64,000 nt of DNA from Geothrix paludis (GTDB taxonomy: Bacteria; Acidobacteriota; Holophagae; Holophagales; Holophagaceae), in the NCBI RefSeq assembly GCF_022808815.1, contig NZ_JAKZLC010000001.1, positions 558,001-622,000 of the forward strand, given 5' to 3'. Below are positions 44,788 to 53,824 of the stretch, piece by piece. Within the stretch, counting starts at the first letter, position 1. Each line of letters opens with the position of its first letter. The notes under the pieces were generated by a model. The model made no database searches. It had not been told where the DNA came from and saw only the letters and a program-made list of their open reading frames with translations. The translations under genes were made by a program, and so were the position numbers.

Positions 44788-45315
44788 ATGCACACGTTCT
44801 CCCGTATCCTCGCGGGCGCCCTTCTTCTGGCCGCGCCGGCCGCTTTCGCGCTCGACAACGCCACCGCAACCGCTACGGCCCGGATCTACGTGCCCATCAC
44901 TCTAAACAAGAACACTGATCTCAGCTTCGGCGACATCTTCGCGGATCCTACCGGCGGGACTGTGACGCTGGACCCCAAGAGCACCACCCGGACCACGGGG
45001 GGGCCGGCCCTGGCCACCACCGGCACCGTCAGTCCCGCAGCCTTCACCGTGGGCGGCAAGCGCAACGCCTCCTATGCCATCACTCTTCCCGCCGACGGCA
45101 CCGTGACGCTGTCGGGCCCCGGTGCCGCCATGCTCGTGAGCAAGTTCACCGCTTCGGTCAACAACGGCACCCCCACCGCCACGCCCACGGGTCTGATCCC
45201 CAACACTGCGGGCGCCACGCAGACCTTCACGGTGGGCGCCACCCTGACCCTCGGCGCCAACCAGATGGATGGCGACTACACCGGCACCTTCAATGTCACG
45301 GTCGCCTATAACTGA
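44788..45315 (+). CDS. DUF4402 pilin-like protein
   Basis: 175 aa from the ATG at 44788 (AAGGAG 6 nt upstream). Signal peptide MHTFSRILAGALLLAAPAAF, mature start near LDNATATATA. The DUF4402 beta-sandwich pattern is clear: ITLNKNTDLSFGDIFADPTGG, SYAITLPADGTVTLSG, and the C-terminal DGDYTGTFNVTVAYN. It contains no cysteines. DUF4402 proteins usually sit with PapD-type chaperones, as here, which suggests a secreted subunit of a surface fibre. A terminator after the gene should make it the most abundant product of the locus, as expected for the major subunit. Confidence 0.85.
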   Translation: MHTFSRILAGALLLAAPAAFALDNATATATARIYVPITLNKNTDLSFGDIFADPTGGTVTLDPKSTTRTTGGPALATTGTVSPAAFTVGGKRNASYAITLPADGTVTLSGPGAAMLVSKFTASVNNGTPTATPTGLIPNTAGATQTFTVGATLTLGANQMDGDYTGTFNVTVAYN

Positions 45316-45337
45316 GGCCCGCTGATCCACTGGTCCA

Positions 45338-45366
45338 CCCAGGGCGTACCCGCGCCCTGGGTTTTC
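45338..45366 (+). terminator. Intrinsic terminator between pilin-like and chaperone genes
   Basis: CCCAGGGCG - tacccg - CGCCCTGGG followed by TTTTC. It lies 17 bp before the chaperone ATG and so acts as a partial terminator within the locus. Confidence 0.85.
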
Positions 45367-45383
45367 TCCGTACTTGAGGTCTC

Positions 45384-46229
45384 ATGCTCCGTCTCCGCTC
45401 CCAGGCCATCGCCTGCCTGCTCCTCGGTCTGCTCGCGCTCGGCCTTCCGGCCCAGGCGCCCCCGCCTCCCGCCGACGGGGGCATCGGTGATCTCCTGGTC
45501 GCCCCGACCCGGGTGGTGTTCGAGGAGCGCAAGCGGAGCGCCGAGCTGAACCTCTCGAACATCGGGCAGTCCCGAGCCACCTTCCGGATCTCCCTCGTGC
45601 GCATGGAGATGGACGAGACGGGCGGCATCAAGGAGCTGCCGTTCGACCCGGGCACCGAGAACCTCCGGTCGCTCTTCCGCTTCTCCCCCCGGCAGGTGAC
45701 CCTGGACCCCAGGGAATCCCAGACCGTGCGGATCCAGGTGCGCAAGCCGGCCCAGTTGCCCGAGGGCGAATACCGACTGCACATGACTTTCCGCGCGGTG
45801 CCCCCCGACGCGCCTGCGCCCCAGTCCGGGGCGGAGGCGCCCAAGGGAATCGCCATCAAGCTCACGCCGGTCTACGGAATCGCCATTCCCCTCATCGTGC
45901 GGCACGGCAAGACGTCCGCCAGCGTCTCCATCACCGCGCCCGCCTGCGATGCCAAGAGGGGCGTGCTGAGCTTCCGCTTGAACCGCGACGGCAACCAATC
46001 GGTCTACGGCGACCTCAAGGCCACGCTTCTCCCAGCCATCGGAGCCCCGGAAGTCCTGGCGGAGGCCTCGGGCTTGGCTGTGTACACCCCGAATTCCGGG
46101 CGGACCGTCGCCCTGCCCATCCGCGGCGGGCGATTCGTACCTGCCGGCAGCCGGATCCGCATCACCTACTCCCAGCCCATTCTGGATGGCGGCCGCCTGT
46201 TCGCGGAAACCGTCATGACGACCCCCTGA
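45384..46229 (+). CDS. PapD-like periplasmic fimbrial chaperone
   Basis: 281 aa. Signal peptide AIACLLLGLLALGLPAQA. Domain 1 (about 40-150) shows the chaperone Ig-fold pattern: LVAPTRVVFEERKRSAELNL, SRATFRISLVRMEMDE, RFSPRQVTLDPRESQTVRIQ, and EGEYRLHMTFRAVP. Domain 2 continues to about 275. Such chaperones complete pilus-subunit folds by donor-strand complementation. The stop is immediately followed by the ATG of the usher-like gene (0 nt gap). It is longer than PapD (about 220) by an N-terminal proline stretch and an insert near 155-170. Confidence 0.85.
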   Translation: MLRLRSQAIACLLLGLLALGLPAQAPPPPADGGIGDLLVAPTRVVFEERKRSAELNLSNIGQSRATFRISLVRMEMDETGGIKELPFDPGTENLRSLFRFSPRQVTLDPRESQTVRIQVRKPAQLPEGEYRLHMTFRAVPPDAPAPQSGAEAPKGIAIKLTPVYGIAIPLIVRHGKTSASVSITAPACDAKRGVLSFRLNRDGNQSVYGDLKATLLPAIGAPEVLAEASGLAVYTPNSGRTVALPIRGGRFVPAGSRIRITYSQPILDGGRLFAETVMTTP

Positions 46230-48938
46230 ATGGGCCGCTTCGCCGTCCGCAAGGCCCTCCTGGGCCCGGCCCTCATGGGAGTGGCGGCGCTGCTGCATGC
46301 CGGAGGTCTGGCTCCCGCGGACGCCTCCGCCCTGCCGGGGATGCTCGTGAACCGCTCCGAGGAGGAGGTCTTCCTCTTCGCCCTGCGCCTGGACCAGGCG
46401 ACGGTCAGCAGCACCTTCCCTGGATTTCCCGTGAAGGACGGCGTGCTGGTGCCCCTGGGGGAGCTGTGTCGCCTGCTGGACCTGGCCATCGAGGTCGACC
46501 CCAACCGCGGACGGGCCTCGGGCTTCTTCATCGACGAGAAGCGCCGCTTCAGTCTCGACGTCGTGGCGGGAACGGTGGTGGTGGCGGGCCGCAGCCTGCC
46601 GCTCAATCGGTCCTTGATAGAACTCCACGCGGATGACATCTACGTGGATACGCGTCTCCTCGCCACGTGGCTGCCCCTGGATTTCCAGGTCGTCCTCCGC
46701 AGCTCATCCATCACCGTGTCGCCTCGCGAGCCCCTCCCCATCCAGGAGCGCTGGAAGCGGGAGCGCATGGTCGGCCGGTTCCGTCCCTCGGAAGGCCCGA
46801 AGGTCTTTCCGCGATCGCCGGACCCCTATCGCGTCCTCGAAATTCCGATGGTGGACGAGACCCTGCGCCTGACCGCCCAGACGTCGCCCGATGCGGATCG
46901 GCACGTCCGGGCCCAGAGCACCACGTTCGCCGCGGGGGACTTCCTTGGGCTGTCTTCGAACCTCTACGCGATTCTCGATACGGTGAGCGGCCTCTCGGAG
47001 TTCCGGATGGCCATGGGCCGCCGCGACCCCCACGCGGGCCTACTCGGCCCGCTCAGGGCGACGGAGTTCGCCTTCGGGGAGGTGCTCGATCCGGGCCTGA
47101 ACCTGCTCACCCTGCCCATGGCCGGCACGGGAGCCCTGCTCACCAACTATCCGCTCCAGCGGGAAAACGCCTTCGACCGTCATTCCTTCCAGGGGAACCT
47201 GTCGCCGGGCTGGCAGGTGGAGCTCTACCGGAACCAGGCTCTCCTGGGTTTCCAGGCCTCCCGCCCCGATGGCCGCTATGAATTCCTGAACGTGCCGCTC
47301 TACTTCGGCTGGAACGATTTCCGCCTGGTGTTCTATGGCCCCCAGGGCCAGCGCCGTGAGGAAGTCGTGCGCTTCGATGTGAGCGAGAACCAGACCCCGG
47401 AAGGTGAGTTCCAGTACCGGCTGGTGGGCGTGGATCCCCGCCAGGCTGGAAAGCGCGGGCAGGTCGAAGGGCGCTACGGGATCTCCCGGCAGTTCACGGC
47501 CGGGTTCTCCTTGTCCGGTCTGGATCTGGACGGGCGCCATCACGCCTACCGCGGGATCGATCTCCAAGGCTTCTGGAAGCCTCTGTCGGCGTCCTTCAGC
47601 GCCGTCAGCGACCAGCTTGGAGGCAGCGTCGCCCAGCTGGGCCTTCGGAGCCGCCTGGGCTCCACCAGCCTCACGGTCAAGCATGCGGAGCTCCAGGATG
47701 GCTTCTCCAGCGAAGTGTTCCGGCCCATCTACGGCCCGATCCGGAGCCGCAGCGGCCTGGAGACGTCCTCCCTGCTGCCCAGCCTGGAGCGCAGCCTCGT
47801 CACGCTCGACCTCGGCGCCGCCCGGGACCGGCTCGTGGCGGGCGGCAGCATCGATCGCCTCTACAACCGCGTCTCCACCTCCTTCCAGGGGTACTTCCTC
47901 TCCAACGAGATCACCCTTACCAGGGGCCTGGACACGGTGACGCCCTTCCCCGCCACCACCATCGGGGACTTTCTGGCCAGCAAGTTCTTCCGGACCTTCT
48001 CGCTGCGGGCGCAGGCGAACTATCAACTGAGCGGCGGCGCCCGGCGCCTGAACGCCCTGTCCACCTTCGTGGAAACGCCGGTCTTCATCCCCTTCAACCT
48101 CCGGGGCGGGCTCACGCATTCGGTGGCCTCCAACGACACCCTGGTGCAGCTCGGGGCCTACAAGACCCAGGGCGCCTATGCCCTCAGCGTGGAACTGGGC
48201 TACTCCACCCGCAGCCGCCTGTCCCTGGACCTCACCTTCCGCGTGGGCCTGGCCCGGGAGCCCCGGAACGGCCGGATCCATACGCAGGCGCAGAGCATCG
48301 CCGGCCATGGCGCTGTTTCCGCCCGCGCCTTCCTGGATGCCAACGGAAACGGCGTGATGGATGGCGACGAGAAGCCCCTCCAGGGCGTCGGATTCCTGGC
48401 GAACGGCGCCTCGCAGCCAGGCAACACGGACACGAAGGGCGTAGCCTTCCTCACCAATCTCTCCGGCGATCTCGACGCCAACCTGTCCGCCAACTCCACC
48501 ACCCTCGAGGACCCGTTCATGCGGCCCCAAGGCCAGGGCCTGCGCGTCACCCCGCGCCAGGGCCATGTGGCGCAGCTCGAGGTCCCCGTGGTGCTGTTCG
48601 GCGAGGTCACGGGGACGGCCTACCTGAAGCGTGATGGCGCCTCCGGAGAGCTTCCCGGCCTGCTCCTGGAGCTCGTGGACAGCCAGGGCGAATCCATCAA
48701 GACCACCCGGACGGCCTTCGACGGTTTCTACACCCTGTCCGACGTCCCGCCCGGAACCTACCAGCTCCGGGTGCCTGACGCCGAGATCCGGCGTCTCGGG
48801 CTCTCGAAACTGCCGCCCATCCCCGTGGTCGTGACCTCCGAGGGCACGGTTGTGGACGGCCTCGATCTCCTGCTCACCCCAGACCGCTCCAACCCGCTCC
48901 TTCCGGGGCAGGACGGCCGGAAAGAAGATCAACCATGA
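46230..48938 (+). CDS. Usher-like outer-membrane protein with C-terminal SdrD-like/carboxypeptidase-regulatory domains
   Basis: 902 aa with a signal peptide (LLGPALMGVAALLHAGG). The N-terminal 150 residues (VKDGVLVPLGELCRLLDLAI ... VDTRLLATWLPLDFQVV) look like a periplasmic N-domain of ushers. A barrel-like region (about 190-690) is rich in alternating aromatic strands; within it YEFLNVPLYFGWNDFRLVFY and QGQRREEVVRFDVSE recall ushers. Then comes an SdrD-B-like stretch, ARAFLDANGNGVMDGDEKPL, and a carboxypeptidase-regulatory-like domain (DGFYTLSDVPPGTYQLRVPD). It would secrete the DUF4402 subunits across the outer membrane. It is divergent from FimD/PapC; the assignment rests on context plus weak motifs. 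Confidence 0.72.
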   Translation: MGRFAVRKALLGPALMGVAALLHAGGLAPADASALPGMLVNRSEEEVFLFALRLDQATVSSTFPGFPVKDGVLVPLGELCRLLDLAIEVDPNRGRASGFFIDEKRRFSLDVVAGTVVVAGRSLPLNRSLIELHADDIYVDTRLLATWLPLDFQVVLRSSSITVSPREPLPIQERWKRERMVGRFRPSEGPKVFPRSPDPYRVLEIPMVDETLRLTAQTSPDADRHVRAQSTTFAAGDFLGLSSNLYAILDTVSGLSEFRMAMGRRDPHAGLLGPLRATEFAFGEVLDPGLNLLTLPMAGTGALLTNYPLQRENAFDRHSFQGNLSPGWQVELYRNQALLGFQASRPDGRYEFLNVPLYFGWNDFRLVFYGPQGQRREEVVRFDVSENQTPEGEFQYRLVGVDPRQAGKRGQVEGRYGISRQFTAGFSLSGLDLDGRHHAYRGIDLQGFWKPLSASFSAVSDQLGGSVAQLGLRSRLGSTSLTVKHAELQDGFSSEVFRPIYGPIRSRSGLETSSLLPSLERSLVTLDLGAARDRLVAGGSIDRLYNRVSTSFQGYFLSNEITLTRGLDTVTPFPATTIGDFLASKFFRTFSLRAQANYQLSGGARRLNALSTFVETPVFIPFNLRGGLTHSVASNDTLVQLGAYKTQGAYALSVELGYSTRSRLSLDLTFRVGLAREPRNGRIHTQAQSIAGHGAVSARAFLDANGNGVMDGDEKPLQGVGFLANGASQPGNTDTKGVAFLTNLSGDLDANLSANSTTLEDPFMRPQGQGLRVTPRQGHVAQLEVPVVLFGEVTGTAYLKRDGASGELPGLLLELVDSQGESIKTTRTAFDGFYTLSDVPPGTYQLRVPDAEIRRLGLSKLPPIPVVVTSEGTVVDGLDLLLTPDRSNPLLPGQDGRKEDQP

Positions 48939-49876
48939 GCTTCTCCGCCCTCTCGGCGCTCTCCCGACGATTCTTCCTCGCGGCCCTGGCCATCGCTACG
49001 CTCCCCGCCCTCGGCCAGGCCTGGGTGCCGGTCATCAACAAGTACTCGGACATCTCGCTGGGCTATGTCGTCCCCAGCGCCTTCGGGGGGACGGTGGTGC
49101 TTGCCTCGCCATCCGGGAACCGGAGCGCCTCGGGCGGCGCCGCCCTGGGGTCCTCCGCTGGCGTCAGCCTGGGCAGCTTCACCCTGTCCGGCAAGGTGGG
49201 CGACAGCTGGTTCGCCTCGGCGGGCAGTCCGGTGCCCTTCCCCCTTGTGGGACCGGGCGGGGCAACGGTGGTCGTCACGGCCGTGGACTGCCAGCCCGCC
49301 ACCAGCGGCACCTTCCCTTCCACGGGCACCACGGGCTACTACTACCTGGGGGCTACCGTCACGGTCGGCTCGAGCGCCACCACGCCGGCGGGAACCTACA
49401 CCGGCAGCTACACCCTGAATGTGATGGACCCCTTCAAGGGAGCCGTCACCCCCATGACCTTCTCGGTGCAGATCCAGGTCGCGCCGGTCATCAGCCTCAC
49501 GGAGCTCACGGGGCTGCGGTTCGGGGCGGTCTTCACCAGCCCGGCTCCGGGAACCGTGGTGCTCAGTCCCGCCGGCACGCTCAGCACGACGGGTGGCGTG
49601 AGCCTGGGTTCCCAGTTGCCGGCCGGACCCGCCACCTTCTCCGTGACCGGAGCCGCCAACGCCACCTACGCCATCACCCTCCCGGGCAGTGTCGTCCTCA
49701 GCTCTCCGGATGGGACTCTCACAGTGACGGGCTTCACGAGCTCTCCGGGCCCGACGGGCCGCCTGGACCCCACCGGACGGCAGACGCTGAGCGTGGGCGG
49801 CACGCTGAACGTGCCCGCCAATCAACCCGACGGCGACTACACCGGAACCTTCAGCGTGACCGTGGCCTACAACTGA
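48935..49876 (+). CDS. Two-domain DUF4402 protein (putative tip/minor subunit)
   Basis: 313 aa, ATG overlapping the usher-like stop by 4 nt. The signal peptide ends near LPALGQA. Two DUF4402-like sandwiches are in tandem: about 28-180 (ending TYTGSYTLNVMDPFKG) and about 185-313 (LTELTGLRFGAVFTSPAPGT ... DGDYTGTFSVTVAYN). The last 15 residues match the 175-aa pilin's end except for one residue. Its distal position and two domains suggest an adhesin or tip component; inference only. The first domain has a single Cys. Confidence 0.8.
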   Translation: MSFSALSALSRRFFLAALAIATLPALGQAWVPVINKYSDISLGYVVPSAFGGTVVLASPSGNRSASGGAALGSSAGVSLGSFTLSGKVGDSWFASAGSPVPFPLVGPGGATVVVTAVDCQPATSGTFPSTGTTGYYYLGATVTVGSSATTPAGTYTGSYTLNVMDPFKGAVTPMTFSVQIQVAPVISLTELTGLRFGAVFTSPAPGTVVLSPAGTLSTTGGVSLGSQLPAGPATFSVTGAANATYAITLPGSVVLSSPDGTLTVTGFTSSPGPTGRLDPTGRQTLSVGGTLNVPANQPDGDYTGTFSVTVAYN

Positions 49877-49877
49877 T

Positions 49878-50297
49878 CTAGAGAGACCCGGCCTGGATTG
49901 GCGCCCCGAGGGCGTCCCGGATCATCAGGACGCCCCCCGCATGGCGGATCTCACGGGCGAGGAACCGCTGACGGCCCCCGACCACGCCCCTGGAGGCGAG
50001 GACCTCGAGAGGCGTTCCCGCTTCGAACAGGCCTGACGTGTTCCACGCACCGGTGTCCACCCGCAGGACTCCGGCCGCCAGGCGGATCCGGATCGACCGG
50101 CCCTCCCAGCCTTCGACCACACCCTGGATGGTCACTTCCGTCGAAAGGTCATAATCCGCCGCTTCGCGGGGACGGATCCGGACGGTGCAGGTGGCGCTGC
50201 TCGTGCTCTGGGCCATGGCCACGGCTTCCGAGCCACCGGCCAGGGCCAGCAGGAGCCCCAGGCGGCAAGTCGATCGGAAGGCTCCAAGGCGGCCCAT
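49878..50297 (-). CDS. Hypothetical exported small protein
   Basis: 139 aa from the ATG at 50297 (a longer frame to 50357 lacks a signal-peptide rationale). The N-terminus RLGLLLALAGGSEAVAMAQS is a signal peptide. The mature part is beta-rich (EVTIQGVVEGWEGRSIRIRL ... GTPLEVLASRGVVGG) and could be an OB- or SH3-like barrel. Not recognised. It is convergent with the DUF4402 tip gene, stops 1 bp apart, and separated from fhs by an AT-rich region with a terminator. Possibly linked to the fibre locus, but there is no direct evidence. Confidence 0.55.
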   Translation of the reverse strand: MGRLGAFRSTCRLGLLLALAGGSEAVAMAQSTSSATCTVRIRPREAADYDLSTEVTIQGVVEGWEGRSIRIRLAAGVLRVDTGAWNTSGLFEAGTPLEVLASRGVVGGRQRFLAREIRHAGGVLMIRDALGAPIQAGSL

Positions 50298-50365
50298 CGG
50301 GCGCTCCTCGCAAGTGGTCAACCTTCTTTTCGACCCTGCGGAAGGCCGCGATAACACCCCCGATT

Positions 50366-50403
50366 AAAAAAAAGATTGAGTCAATCGAGGCCGGTAGCCT
50401 CGG
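50366..50403 (-). terminator. Tandem hairpins with eight T, in an AT-rich island
   Basis: Reading minus: GAGGC - tacc/g - GCCTC, then GATTGACTCAATC (13-bp palindrome), then TTTTTTTT. It lies about 170 bp after the fhs stop and 70 bp before the hypothetical gene on the same strand. It ends the fhs transcript or acts as a leader attenuator. The AT-rich stretch 50420-50455 upstream of it could hold a promoter. Confidence 0.65.
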
Positions 50404-50573
50404 GACCATACCCATAGCAAATGATGTTATTAAACATATTAATAAATATTTTACGACACGACAGGCTATTGCCGGCTTCCTTTGCCGACCTGACCATCAG
50501 CTGGTCCGAGGTCGGTACCGGAGGAAGGATTCATGCGACCAGCAGCCGTTTTCGTTCCCGGCCACGCGCAAGG

Positions 50574-52481
50574 TCAGAACAGCCCCACGACGCGGCCCGT
50601 ATCCGGATCGATGTCCACATCGTAGAAGCCGGGTCTCGTGGGGAGGCCGGGCATGGTGGCCATCTTGCCAAGCAATGGGTAGAGGAAGCCGGCCCCGGCG
50701 CTGAGGCGGACATCCCTCACCGGGATGCGGAAGCCCGTGGGGACGCCCTTCAGGGCCGGATCATGGCTCAGGCTCAGGTGGGTCTTGGCCATGCAGATGG
50801 GCAGGCGGTCGTAGCCAAGCCGCGTGTAGGCCTCGATCTTCGCTTCGGCCTCCGGTGCGTAGTCCACGCCGTCGGCGCCGTAGACCTCCGTGGCGATGGT
50901 TTCGATCTTCTGCTTGATGGGCTCGTCCACGCCGTAGAGGAAACGGAACTCCGAGGGGCGCTCGCAGACGCGCATGACGGCCCGGCCTAGATCCAGGGCC
51001 CCTTCCCCGCCCAGGGCCCAGTTCCGGCAGACCACCGCGTCCTCCGCGCCGCTCTCCAGGGAGGCCCGGCGCACCAGTTCCAGTTCCGCGGGGCTGTCCG
51101 TGGCGAAGCCGTTCACCGCCACCACCACGGGCACACCGAACTTCCGGGCGATGCGGATGTGATGCAGCAGGTTGGGCAGGCCCTGGCGGAGCAGGTCCAG
51201 GTTCTCATCCACATAGACCGGATCCAGGGGCTTCCCCGCCACCACCTTGGGCCCGCCGCCGTGCATCTTGAGGGCGCGCACGGTGGCCACCAGCACCACG
51301 GCGTCAGGCTTCAACCCGGAAACGCGACACTTGATGTCGAAGAACTTCTCCATGCCCATGTCAGAGCCGAAGCCCGATTCGGTGACCACGTAGTCCGCCA
51401 GCTTGAGGGCGATCTGGTCGGCCAGGATGGAGCTGTTTCCGTGGGCGATATTGGCAAAGGGGCCCGCATGCACGAACACGGGCGTGCCCTCCAGCGTCTG
51501 CATGAGGTTCGGCTTCAGCGCGTCCTTCATGAGCACGGTCATGGCGCCGGCCACGCCCAGATCCTCCGTGGTCACCGCGAGCCCATGGCGATCAAGGCCC
51601 ACCACCATGCTTCCCAGCCTGCGCCGCATGTCCTGGAGGCCCGTGGTGAGGGCCAGGACGGCCATGATCTCGCTGGCCACGGAGATGTCGAAGCCCGTCT
51701 CCCGGGCGAAGCCCTGCTCCTCCTCGCCCCGCCCCACGGTCACGCCCCGAAGGAACCGGTCGCTGGTGTCCAGGATGCGGCGCCAGGTGATGGCGGCGGG
51801 GTCCAGATCCAGCCGGCAGACGCGACAGCGCTCCTCCGGCGTGAAATCGTCGGGATTCCCCTTGGTGATGCCCAGCCTCGCGCAGCGCAGCTGCAGCGAC
51901 CGCGGGAACTTCCTTCCGGATTTTCCTTTCGGGAAGATCCGCTCGAACAGCTGCTCGTCCGAAGCGCCGGCCTCATGGAGGATGCGGGCGTCGATGGCCG
52001 CGGCGCACAGGTTGTGGGCCGCGGTGATGGCGTGGATGTCCCCGGTGAGGTGGAGGTTGAAGTCCTCCATGGGGATCACCTGGCTGTAGCCGCCGCCGGC
52101 GGCTCCGCCCTTGATGCCGAAGGTCGGGCCCTGGCTGGGCTGGCGGATGCAGGTCACCACGCGCTGGCCCAGGTGCGCCCCCAGAGCCTGGCTGAGTCCC
52201 ACCGTGACCGTGGTCTTGCCTTCCCCCAGCGGCGTCGGGGTGATGGCGGTGACATCGATGTACTTGCCGTCCGGACGGCCCTGCAGGCGGTCCAGCACCT
52301 CCAGCCGCACCTTGGCCTTGGTGGGGCCGTAGAGCTCCAGCTCGTCCGCCTCGAGGCCCAGCTCCGCGGCCACTTGGCTGATGGGCTTGAGGGTCGCCGC
52401 CTGGGCGATGTCCAGATCTGAGGGCACGGGGGTTCTGCGCTGCAGGACCGTGGGCGTGAAGGGCCGCGTGACGGTGGTCAT
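50574..52481 (-). CDS. fhs: Formate-tetrahydrofolate ligase
   Basis: 635 aa from the ATG at 52481 (GGAGA upstream). ATP-dependent formylation of THF, the entry of formate into one-carbon metabolism (and the methyl branch of the Wood-Ljungdahl pathway where present). Seen: the P-loop-like [54 protein letters not shown], and [18 protein letters not shown]. The protein is longer than clostridial FTHFS (about 557) because of an insert around 190-240 ([20 protein letters not shown]), as in many Gram-negative versions. Monocistronic, with a 110-bp divergent promoter region shared with the IMPACT-family gene. Confidence 0.96.
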   Translation of the reverse strand: MTTVTRPFTPTVLQRRTPVPSDLDIAQAATLKPISQVAAELGLEADELELYGPTKAKVRLEVLDRLQGRPDGKYIDVTAITPTPLGEGKTTVTVGLSQALGAHLGQRVVTCIRQPSQGPTFGIKGGAAGGGYSQVIPMEDFNLHLTGDIHAITAAHNLCAAAIDARILHEAGASDEQLFERIFPKGKSGRKFPRSLQLRCARLGITKGNPDDFTPEERCRVCRLDLDPAAITWRRILDTSDRFLRGVTVGRGEEEQGFARETGFDISVASEIMAVLALTTGLQDMRRRLGSMVVGLDRHGLAVTTEDLGVAGAMTVLMKDALKPNLMQTLEGTPVFVHAGPFANIAHGNSSILADQIALKLADYVVTESGFGSDMGMEKFFDIKCRVSGLKPDAVVLVATVRALKMHGGGPKVVAGKPLDPVYVDENLDLLRQGLPNLLHHIRIARKFGVPVVVAVNGFATDSPAELELVRRASLESGAEDAVVCRNWALGGEGALDLGRAVMRVCERPSEFRFLYGVDEPIKQKIETIATEVYGADGVDYAPEAEAKIEAYTRLGYDRLPICMAKTHLSLSHDPALKGVPTGFRIPVRDVRLSAGAGFLYPLLGKMATMPGLPTRPGFYDVDIDPDTGRVVGLF

Positions 52482-52521
52482 GCCGTCTCCTCGAAAAGAT
52501 CCACTCCAACTATAAGTAAAA

Positions 52522-52539
52522 AACGACTGAATGGTCGTT
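52522..52539. promoter_or_regulatory. Inverted repeat between fhs and the IMPACT-family gene
   Basis: AACGAC - tgaatg - GTCGTT, 41 bp upstream of fhs. The minus strand continues with TTTTTTAC, so it could be either an operator (TetR-like spacing) or a short leader terminator. Confidence 0.45.
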
Positions 52540-52589
52540 ATTGAGCCGCCTTTGTTGATTCGCATCACAGCCGCACGCATGCTGGATCC

Positions 52590-53198
52590 ATGCGTCGTCT
52601 GACCGGGGTCGCCACCCATCGCTTCAGGGAGAATGCTTCGGTCTTCCTCACGGAGCTGCATCCCGCCTTGGATGCTGAAGCCCGGGCCGCCGTGCTGGCT
52701 TCGCTTCGCAAGCGGGACTTCGACGCCACGCATCACTGCAGCGCCTGGCGGGAGGGCGTCCCGGTCGCAGCTTTCGGGGCCGATGATGACGGCGAACCTT
52801 CCGGCACGGCCGGGAAACCCATGCTGGCGGTGCTGGAGGGAGCCGAGGCCACCGACCTCATCGCGGTCTGCATCCGCTGGTACGGGGGGACCAAGCTCGG
52901 CACTGGCGGTCTGGTGCGGGCCTATACAGAGGGCGTCCAGGGCGCCTTGGCCGAAGCCGAGGCCCAGGGCCTCTGGGAGGAGGTCCGGATCCTCCGCCAG
53001 GGAGAGATCCGTGTCCCCGCGGCCCAGGCCCACCTACCCTTCGCCCTGCTAGGAGCCTTCCCCGCCGCTTCCGTGACCGGCCAGACCTTCGAGGGAGACG
53101 CGGCCATCCTCCGCTTCGAGTGCCCGCCGGACCTCTGTCCCGCCCTCGACCACGCCTGGCGGGAGCGCAGCCGGGGCGGGGCGATCGCCTGGGCTTGA
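52590..53198 (+). CDS. IMPACT/YigZ family protein
   Basis: 202 aa. The UPF0029/IMPACT N-terminal domain is unmistakable: [18 protein letters not shown] and [22 protein letters not shown]-terminal DUF1949-like domain follows (about 130-200). YigZ is linked to translation/ribosome-associated functions, with eukaryotic IMPACT modulating GCN2; the exact bacterial role is unresolved. It is divergent from fhs. Confidence 0.92.
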   Translation: MRRLTGVATHRFRENASVFLTELHPALDAEARAAVLASLRKRDFDATHHCSAWREGVPVAAFGADDDGEPSGTAGKPMLAVLEGAEATDLIAVCIRWYGGTKLGTGGLVRAYTEGVQGALAEAEAQGLWEEVRILRQGEIRVPAAQAHLPFALLGAFPAASVTGQTFEGDAAILRFECPPDLCPALDHAWRERSRGGAIAWA

Positions 53199-53288
53199 CC
53201 ACTCGCCGATCCCCACCCGCCGTTCGCCGATCCCGGCCCGGTTTCCTGTCGGGACGCCCGTAGCTTGGTCGTGCGGAAGGAGGCGCCC

Positions 53289-53402
53289 ATGATCCAGCTG
53301 GGATGGTTCATCGACAGCCCCTGGTGGTGGTTGGCCCTGTGGCTGCCCACGCTCGCCTTCAGCTTTTCCGCGGGTTCCGGCCGAAAGGAGCGCCACCCAT
53401 GA
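53289..53402 (+). CDS. 37-aa Trp-rich small membrane peptide at the head of the Lia-like operon
   Basis: ATG at 53289 with a strong AAGGAGG site 6-7 nt upstream; TGA at 53400-53402 overlapping the next ATG by 4 nt. The peptide has one hydrophobic stretch, DSPWWWLALWLPTLAFSFSA, then a basic tail (GRKERHP). The good ribosome site and coupling support translation. It may be a membrane micro-protein of the envelope-stress operon, or serve only to couple translation. Confidence 0.6.
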   Translation: MIQLGWFIDSPWWWLALWLPTLAFSFSAGSGRKERHP

Positions 53403-53824
53403 ACGTCCAGGAACGCCCCCCTGTCTTTTCCGTGAAATTGGTCCTCGGCCTGGTGGTCATCGCGACAGGTGTGATCCTCCTGGTGGACAGCCTCCACTGG
53501 TTCGACGCCTGGCACCTGCTGGCCTGGTGGCCGCTGGCGGTGGCCGCCGTGGGTCTCGCCCGTCTGGCCCAGGATGGCCCCCTCAGCCTCCGCGGCCACA
53601 TCTGGCTGGGCTTCGCCGTCGCGGGTTTCATCTCCCAGTTCGGCCCCTGGGGGCTCCTGGAGCGCTGGTGGCCGGTCTTCCTGGTGTGGGGCGGCCTCAT
53701 CGTCACGCTCCGCGCCCTGTTTCCCCAATGGAGCCCGCCGCCCCGCAGCAAGCGCCGCCGGCCGTCGCCATCCGAGCCCGATTCCTGTGATCCTGATTCC
53801 GGATCCACGCAGGTGAACCCATGA
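53399..53824 (+). CDS. LiaI/LiaF-type small membrane protein
   Basis: 141 aa from the ATG at 53399, coupled to the small peptide. Four TM helices (LVLGLVVIATGVILLVDSL, LLAWWPLAVAAVGLARLA, IWLGFAVAGFISQF, WWPVFLVWGGLIVTLR) with the WPL motif shared by LiaF-type N-terminal domains (DUF5668), then a basic, Pro-rich tail. It resembles the N-terminal half of the next protein, so the two are probably paralogues. Its role in envelope-stress sensing is inferred from neighbours. Confidence 0.75.
   Translation: MNVQERPPVFSVKLVLGLVVIATGVILLVDSLHWFDAWHLLAWWPLAVAAVGLARLAQDGPLSLRGHIWLGFAVAGFISQFGPWGLLERWWPVFLVWGGLIVTLRALFPQWSPPPRSKRRRPSPSEPDSCDPDSGSTQVNP

Noticed and set aside
53289..53402. The WWW-containing peptide as a second trp-type leader peptide
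   Set aside because: No terminator or antiterminator follows; the next gene starts inside its stop codon, and the sequence is a hydrophobic membrane segment. A membrane micro-protein fits better.
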